DNA of 64,000 nt from Gallionellales bacterium GWA2_54_124 (lineage in GTDB: Bacteria; Pseudomonadota; Gammaproteobacteria; Burkholderiales; Gallionellaceae): NCBI GenBank assembly GCA_001801025.1, contig MGWO01000004.1, positions 1 to 64,000 of the forward strand. Reading direction: 5' to 3'. Positions 58,835-64,000 of this stretch are shown here, one piece after another; the first letter of the stretch is position 1; each line of letters begins with the position of its first letter. The notes under the pieces are model-generated. The model saw only the letters and a program-made list of their open reading frames with translations, searched no databases and had not been told where the DNA came from. Position numbers and translations under genes: made by a program.

Positions 58835-58929
58835 CGCTCTCAACCCATCTTAATAATCGATAATTACAGCACGCCGCTTATCACATGCATTTCTAATTTA
58901 AATCAGGCCGATACAATTATGCAGACAGC

Positions 58930-61830
58930 TTACAAAGCGGCCTCTTGCAATAACTTCAATATCACAGGGTAATCAAAGTTAGCTACCAGCGAAATGAGGG
59001 TTTCCCGTAATGCCTCGCAAGGCACTTGCACGATCGCATGATTGATTCGATCAACCTCCAGACTTTCCAGCGCCCCCTTCAACTCACTGCGCAACATCAC
59101 CGGCAGCTCCATCAGCATCTCACGGGTCAAAACTAGATCATTGACACTGGCATCGGGCGTATCGGCATACATGTATTGCAAGCCCAGCTGCATGCTGAGG
59201 GATTCATATATTTCGTTGAAACGATAGGGCTTGCGAACAAAGTCGTTCATTCCCGCTGCCAGCATTTCAGTACGCTGCTCCATAAAAGCCGATGCGGTCA
59301 CGGCAACAATTTTTGTCGCCTCGCCACCGGGTAAGGCACGAATACGCCGGGCAGCCTCAATTCCATCCATCACCGGCATGCGTCTATCCATCCAGATCAG
59401 ATCAGGATGCCAGCTGCTGAATAACTCAACCGCCTGAGCGCCGTCACTGGCGACTTTGACAGGAAGCCCGAGCCGCTCCATCAATTGACGCAACAATAAC
59501 TGGTTTTCCTGCTGGTCCTCTACAATCAGAATCCGGTATTCGGGCTGGCCAGGTTTAATGCCAATAATTTCGCCTTGAATCACGCTCTTGGTTTTTATCA
59601 TATCTTGGGCTCTGACTGTATTGATCGGGAGTTCCACCCTGAACAATGATCCCATGCCCGGTGTACTGCTGAGCGTGAGTACACCGCCCATCAATTGCAC
59701 AAACTGGCGGGTAATGGTCAGCCCTAAACCGGTGCCTTTTTGCACAGAAACCTCGCCTACCTGCACAAAGGGCTCAAATATTTTCTCCTGATCTTCTAAT
59801 GCAATACCGGATCCAGTGTCTTCAACCTCAATAAGCAAATGGGCCGGTGTCGTATTGGGCTTCAGGCCAAAGCGCACCGTCACACCGCCTTGCTGAGTAA
59901 ATTTCACCGCATTTCCCACCAGATTGATCAGTATCTGGCGCAGACGCGCCTCATCGCCCCTAATATAGCGAGGAAACTCGGAAGACTGATCGATCAGCAA
60001 CTGCAGCCCCTTCTCTTGTGCCCTCACCTGCATCATATCGGTCACATCGCGCACCAGCATACCCAAATCGAGCGGTGCACTGTCCAGCTGAACCCGCCCC
60101 GCCTCTATCCTGGCCATTTCCAGCACATCATTAATCAACGCCAGCAGGTATTCTCCGCTGCGGTTGATGATATTAAGATTAGTGCGCTGCTCCTTCGATA
60201 AAAGCGGATCTTTACGTAAAAGACTGGAAAAGCCCAGCACCGCATTCAGCGGGGTACGTAACTCATGGCTCATATTTGCTAAAAACACACTCTTAGCGAG
60301 ATTGGCGGTTTCAGCCGCATTGCGTGCCAGTACCAGTTCGCTGGTGCGCGACTGCACTTCCTCTTCCAGATGGTCCTTGTATTTACGTAACTTCTCTTCG
60401 ATGCGTTTGAGATCGGTGATATCAAAATTGGTACCTACCATACGAGTGGGACTTCCCGATTCATCACGGTAAACTGTGGCAAAGGCCTTTATTTTCCGGA
60501 TCTCACCGTCAGGACGAATCACGCGGAATTCAGGTGAAAACTCACGATCGCCGCGCAATGCAGCCTGAATTTCCGCATCGCTGAGCGCGCGGTCATCAGG
60601 ATGCAACGTGCTGAGCCAGGCATCATAGGCACCGCCAAAATCTCCGGCACAAATGCCGTAAAGCGAATACATGCTGTCATCCCAGGTCAGTACGTTGTCC
60701 GCGACATCCCAATCCCAGATACCGATTCCGCCCGCACGGGTAGCAAGCTTTAAGCGTTCCTCATTGATTCTCAGCGCTTCCTCTATCCTTTTTCGCTCGG
60801 TAATATCGACCGATATTCCGCACAAAGCGTAGATGCTGCCGTCTTCACGATACAGCGGCAACTTGGTCGACTGATAGAAGACCGTCTTGCCTGTGGCCGC
60901 AATCGTATTGACTTCCTCACTATGTAGGGTTTCGCCACCGATGAGTACCCGGCGGTCATTGCTCCGGATATTGGCGACCGTTTCGGCATTAAAAAACGTT
61001 TCATCGCCAAAACCGAGCAGCTCATCCATTTCAACCTGCCACAACTCGCGCAGCGGCCGGTTGGCGAACAAATAATGACCTTCGGTATCTTTAAGGTAAA
61101 TATACGCATCCACCCCTTCGAGTATGCTGAGCATTTTTTGCTCGCTGGCACGCAAACTGGCTTCGCGACTGGCGACGGCTTCCGACATCGTTTTGAATCC
61201 GGAAATAATGGGTGCGAACTCCGTATAGGTTTGTGTCAGTTCGATCAGAGGATAACGACCCTCAACCACGTTTTCGATCGCCCCTACCAGATTATCCACC
61301 GGCTTTTTAAGCAAACGCGCCAGCATCCAGCGCATTGCCCCGAGCAAACTGATGATCAACAGAGCCGCAGTACCCAAACTGGTCAATACCAACCAGCGAT
61401 TTTTCTCTTCAAAAGCACGTAAAGACAAACTAATTTCAACTGATCCGATATGCTTTCCTTCATGTTCGACAGAAAACTCACGAAAGATCAACTTGCCATC
61501 CCGATGACTGTGCTGATAAATCACGCGCTGCTGATCATCCCGTATCGTCAGTTCCGCAATTTCAGCATTCGCCACAAAAGCGCGTCCAACCTTGCCTATC
61601 AGTTCATCATCGATATTCCAAAGAGGCCACTCCAGCGATTCACGTAAATGATCGGTATATGCGGATATTTTGCTTGCCAGCATCGCCTCGGCTTCACGGG
61701 AAGAATAGGTGTAATTGAGCAGACTGACGGCGATTGAGACAAGTGAGACCAGCACGGCCAGCGTATTCGTCAGTTCGCGATAAAGTGATTTTGTTTTAAC
61801 GACAGTTGAAGGGTTCTCGTTTTCCATCAT
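58930..61830 (-). CDS. Hybrid sensor histidine kinase: periplasmic sensor, two PAS, receiver
   Basis: 966 residues. Helices at about 22-42 and 146-168 enclose a roughly 100-residue periplasmic region; a HAMP-like linker, PAS (about 228-350) and PAS (about 357-475, with PAC segment DGEIRKIKAFATVYRDESG) follow. HisKA His522 in SHELRTPLNAVLGFS; GHKL GDEARLRQILINLVGNAVKFT and GTGLGLTITR; receiver Asp814 in LIWMDRRMPVMDG. The C-terminal tail is shared with the kinase at 55296. Its ATG overlaps the stop of the SBP3 gene before it, so binding protein and kinase are translated together, a strong hint of partnership. Confidence 0.93.
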   Translation of the reverse strand: MMENENPSTVVKTKSLYRELTNTLAVLVSLVSIAVSLLNYTYSSREAEAMLASKISAYTDHLRESLEWPLWNIDDELIGKVGRAFVANAEIAELTIRDDQQRVIYQHSHRDGKLIFREFSVEHEGKHIGSVEISLSLRAFEEKNRWLVLTSLGTAALLIISLLGAMRWMLARLLKKPVDNLVGAIENVVEGRYPLIELTQTYTEFAPIISGFKTMSEAVASREASLRASEQKMLSILEGVDAYIYLKDTEGHYLFANRPLRELWQVEMDELLGFGDETFFNAETVANIRSNDRRVLIGGETLHSEEVNTIAATGKTVFYQSTKLPLYREDGSIYALCGISVDITERKRIEEALRINEERLKLATRAGGIGIWDWDVADNVLTWDDSMYSLYGICAGDFGGAYDAWLSTLHPDDRALSDAEIQAALRGDREFSPEFRVIRPDGEIRKIKAFATVYRDESGSPTRMVGTNFDITDLKRIEEKLRKYKDHLEEEVQSRTSELVLARNAAETANLAKSVFLANMSHELRTPLNAVLGFSSLLRKDPLLSKEQRTNLNIINRSGEYLLALINDVLEMARIEAGRVQLDSAPLDLGMLVRDVTDMMQVRAQEKGLQLLIDQSSEFPRYIRGDEARLRQILINLVGNAVKFTQQGGVTVRFGLKPNTTPAHLLIEVEDTGSGIALEDQEKIFEPFVQVGEVSVQKGTGLGLTITRQFVQLMGGVLTLSSTPGMGSLFRVELPINTVRAQDMIKTKSVIQGEIIGIKPGQPEYRILIVEDQQENQLLLRQLMERLGLPVKVASDGAQAVELFSSWHPDLIWMDRRMPVMDGIEAARRIRALPGGEATKIVAVTASAFMEQRTEMLAAGMNDFVRKPYRFNEIYESLSMQLGLQYMYADTPDASVNDLVLTREMLMELPVMLRSELKGALESLEVDRINHAIVQVPCEALRETLISLVANFDYPVILKLLQEAAL

Positions 61831-62636
61831 TTACCCCAGCTACTCGCGTAAAACCGGATGAACTGATCAAGCTCCTCTGAATGATTCACAGGTATCTGAT
61901 CCCGACCATAAAACCGTTCAAGCAAGGCATCGTATTTCGGACTGTGCAGGGTTTTTCCCAGCACCTGCCGGTAACGCTGAGCCAGTGCTCTCCCCTCCTG
62001 AGACTCAACGTCAATCATGATCGCAATCGGCCGGTTGAGCCCCGGGATCATTTGCAGCACAAAGTGATCAGTTTCATCGGGAAACAGTTGCTCGATGGTG
62101 TATCTACCGGTACCCGCTACCGTGATACAGAAATCAATCCTGCCGCGTTTTAACTTTCTGAGTAACGACTCCACCGAATCGCTCTCTTCAACTTTGATGC
62201 CATTTTTGGCAAAGCGGCTCTTGTCTTCCAGCGTACCCCGCAATACCCCCATCGAGTGCCCCTTCAAATCGCGCAGGGAACGATATGCAATCACATCATG
62301 ATTAGGTTTGTAATAGAAAAAAGCCGATCGAAACACCCCGATAGGGAATATGGCGCGCGGCTTCTGATTGATCAGGATGTCAGGGTCACCCACGATATAA
62401 GGCGCATCCGACCTGCGATAGCGCGCTACCGGCAAATAGTCAATTGTATAGGAGATACCCGCTGCTTCGGACACGAGTTTCAAAACTGCGCCTCCCACTC
62501 CGTTGTCAGGCAGTTCTGCAGACCAGTAGGGGGGCGTATCCGTTGACTGAAAAACCACCGGTTCGGCATAGGATGACATCGCCCACAACGAGACACCCCC
62601 AATCAAAGCACATCGGATCAGAGTGTCATAACTCAT
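61827..62636 (-). CDS. SBP_bac_3-family periplasmic binding protein
   Basis: 269 residues with a signal peptide (cleavage likely after SSYA, residue 24). Amino-acid-binding-protein-like: VVFQSTDTPPYWS, then GVGGAVLKLVSEAAGISYTIDYLP, RSLRDLKGHSMGVLRGTLED and the C-terminal RYRQVLGKTLHSPKYDALLERFYG. Full-length for the family. No transport genes accompany it; it overlaps the kinase at both its own end (ATGA) and the small SBP at its start (ATGA). Ligand unknown; amino acids or small peptides are the family norm. Confidence 0.87.
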   Translation of the reverse strand: MSYDTLIRCALIGGVSLWAMSSYAEPVVFQSTDTPPYWSAELPDNGVGGAVLKLVSEAAGISYTIDYLPVARYRRSDAPYIVGDPDILINQKPRAIFPIGVFRSAFFYYKPNHDVIAYRSLRDLKGHSMGVLRGTLEDKSRFAKNGIKVEESDSVESLLRKLKRGRIDFCITVAGTGRYTIEQLFPDETDHFVLQMIPGLNRPIAIMIDVESQEGRALAQRYRQVLGKTLHSPKYDALLERFYGRDQIPVNHSEELDQFIRFYASSWGK

Positions 62637-63196
62637 TTCCAGCCCGGATTCTGTCGTTTCAAGCGCAGGATAAAGCCAACTGGCAGCTTGTCATGATATT
62701 TTTCATATAGTTGCTGGTATTTCCCGCTGCTCATAATTTTCTGCATTCCGTTCGCGAAGGCTTTGTGCAACGCCAGCCCCCGTTGATTGCTGAATATCAG
62801 TACAACGGGCTGTTCATCGGCCCCTGCCAGATACAAGGTAACCACGCGATACTGTTTCTTCACCTTGCCGGCCAAATCATCCGGACTACCGATCAGCCCA
62901 GCGATGTCATCGTTAAAAAATGAATACACGGCAAGTTGCTTCGCAGGAAGCACATCGACTACCGGCGATTTCCCCGCAGCCTTAAAAGCCTCATTTACAA
63001 TTTCCAGCACCAGAAGATTATCCCCTTGAGCCGCTGCCGTCTGATAGCTGACAATGTCAGACTGCCTTTCCTCGCCAAACAACTGCGCGGTAATACGCGG
63101 CGCAGTGGCTTGAACCGAAAATGAACAGGTCAAAAGAAAAATGACTAAAAATTGCCGTATATAAGGGGAAAATACATAATCATTTTCGTTTTTCAT
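62633..63196 (-). CDS. Shortened SBP_bac_3-like periplasmic protein
   Basis: 187 residues from ATG 63196 (CGGAG eight bases before). The frame runs up to 63403 but that part overlaps the hydrolase gene. A signal peptide ends about SVQA (residue 31). The N-terminal lobe start (LLVLEIVNEAFKAAGKSPVVDVLPAKQLAVYSFFNDDIAGLIG) and the C-terminal end (GLALHKAFANGMQKIMSSGKYQQLYEKYHDKLP) of the family are present, but the middle (most of lobe 2) is missing, about 60-70 residues less than usual. No frameshift is visible at the joint, so it looks like a clean in-frame reduction, not a pseudogene. Confidence 0.78.
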   Translation of the reverse strand: MKNENDYVFSPYIRQFLVIFLLTCSFSVQATAPRITAQLFGEERQSDIVSYQTAAAQGDNLLVLEIVNEAFKAAGKSPVVDVLPAKQLAVYSFFNDDIAGLIGSPDDLAGKVKKQYRVVTLYLAGADEQPVVLIFSNQRGLALHKAFANGMQKIMSSGKYQQLYEKYHDKLPVGFILRLKRQNPGWK

Positions 63197-63209
63197 AATG
63201 AAACTCCGA

Positions 63210-64000
63210 TCAGTCTGCAATGCTGGCACTCGACATAACCAGCAGCTTATCCCATAAGTCGAAATGATGATGAAATGGATGCGTTTGCGACAAAAATATC
63301 GTAATTTTCTCTTCTTTAGGGTTGACGCTAAATCGCGTCGAGTAAAGTCCCGCCCATTCGAAGGTACCGGCATCGCCCGCATCCACATTGTGCTCACGAT
63401 CAACTTGTATCCCGAGTCCTAAACCGAATTTCCATCCTTCGTCATGCAGGGTCGTCTCGAAAAGTTTGCCGATCTGATTGCGGGTCATCAGCTCGACCGT
63501 CTTGCGGCTGACCACCCGCACGCCATCGAGCTCGCCCTTGTTCAGCAGCATCTGGGAAAAACGAAAGTAGTCGTATGGCGTTGTGACTATGCCAACTCCG
63601 CCTGAAAGAAAAGTCTTAGGCCCCTGCGTCTGAAAAGTCGGTGAATACACATAATCGCCTTCTTTATGCGGGCCGGGCGTGACCTTGTCGAGCTGGCCGT
63701 GCCAATCGCTCTTCCAGACCGCGGAGAGCCTGTTCTGCTTGCTCTCAGGCACGAAAAAATAGGAGTCATTCATTTTTAGCGGTGCAAATATATGTGTACT
63801 GATGTAATCATCGAGCTTCTGCCCTGAAACGACCTCGACGAGATAACCCTGCACATCCGCCGCCATGCCGTATATGAATGCATCTCCGGGCTGGCTGGCG
63901 ATCGGCAGACGGGCCAGTCGTTTGACCATATCCCCTATCGAGCCTTCCGTTTCATACATGCCGCTGCTAATCCCTGCCTCCTCATAAATGAGATGCATCT
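63210..64000 (-). CDS. Serine hydrolase, beta-lactamase/class C-like (partial)
   Basis: C-terminal part only; the gene continues past the right edge, so the SxxK nucleophile is not seen. The visible part fits the beta-lactamase-related/esterase family: GDAFIYGMAADVQGYLVEVVSGQKLDDYISTHIFAPLKMNDSYFF (a Tyr-based YxM/N motif then the family helix), YDYFRFSQMLLNKGELDGVRV, and a late GDAGTFEWAGLYSTRFSVNP where an HxG-like motif normally sits but reads EWAG. Likely an esterase or D-aminopeptidase-like enzyme rather than a resistance beta-lactamase. It is 13 bases before the small SBP gene, first known gene of the sensory operon. Confidence 0.82.
   Translation of the reverse strand, partial: MHLIYEEAGISSGMYETEGSIGDMVKRLARLPIASQPGDAFIYGMAADVQGYLVEVVSGQKLDDYISTHIFAPLKMNDSYFFVPESKQNRLSAVWKSDWHGQLDKVTPGPHKEGDYVYSPTFQTQGPKTFLSGGVGIVTTPYDYFRFSQMLLNKGELDGVRVVSRKTVELMTRNQIGKLFETTLHDEGWKFGLGLGIQVDREHNVDAGDAGTFEWAGLYSTRFSVNPKEEKITIFLSQTHPFHHHFDLWDKLLVMSSASIAD

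Noticed and set aside
63197..63403. Upstream extension of the small SBP gene
   Set aside because: It covers the end of the hydrolase gene and would put the signal peptide 69 residues inside the protein.

Overview
The window looks like chromosome of a Gram-negative betaproteobacterium. The evidence is the sdhCDAB-sdhE-gltA-sucA-sucB order with a divergent betaproteobacterial-type mdh, an E. coli-like PntA/PntB pair, Lol-type lipoproteins, and moderate GC with ordinary proteobacterial Shine-Dalgarno sites. Nitrosomonadales, perhaps Gallionellaceae, is my best guess by gene content; this is inference and no marker gene (rRNA, rpoB) is present. No tRNA, rRNA, CRISPR array, phage or intact insertion sequence was seen. 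Nearly all genes are on the minus strand.

Layout. 1-608 has no convincing gene but holds a palindromic repeat, a 13-bp tandem duplication, a terminator and a 14-bp inverted repeat that covers the ribosome site of a small orphan gene (609-878). 907-8081 is housekeeping: CorA, a flavoprotein, a hydrolase/dnaQ/rnhA/methyltransferase set with overlapping ends, gloB and acuI. 8081-17995 is the TCA block: sucB, sucA, gltA, sdhE, sdhB, sdhA, sdhD, sdhC read leftwards as one tightly overlapping operon, with mdh divergent; E3 (lpd) is absent and acuI is translationally coupled behind sucB. 18079-26627 is storage-polyglucan metabolism: glgA, two glycogen phosphorylases of different subfamilies, and glucokinase. 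26624-35199 holds rmuC, parC, parE and pepN. 35347-42683 holds pntAB, mutL, an MHS-family transporter and miaA. 42685-64000 is sensory: a hybrid kinase with Cache, PAS, receiver and Hpt domains; an MCP with Cache, PAS and CZB domains; a PhnD-like/PAS/GGDEF/EAL protein; a patatin lipoprotein with rhlE; and a seven-gene overlapping operon (serine hydrolase, two SBP3-type periplasmic proteins, hybrid kinase, PhnD-like lipoprotein, second hybrid kinase, HD-GYP response regulator).

Two things stand out. First, a dispersed period-7 repeat (core GATTCAG/CTGAATC) is embedded in frame in three coding regions: directly after the ATGA start junctions of sdhE and miaA, and in the MutL linker. In sdhE and mutL the arrays are partly paired as inverted copies that could fold as hairpins. 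Second, the 54-64 kb operon couples periplasmic binding proteins with no transporter to two paralogous hybrid kinases and a c-di-GMP phosphodiesterase-type regulator. The neighbouring protein at 49040-51823 carries the same PhnD-like sensor class fused directly to GGDEF-EAL, which supports a ligand-to-c-di-GMP reading of the operon.
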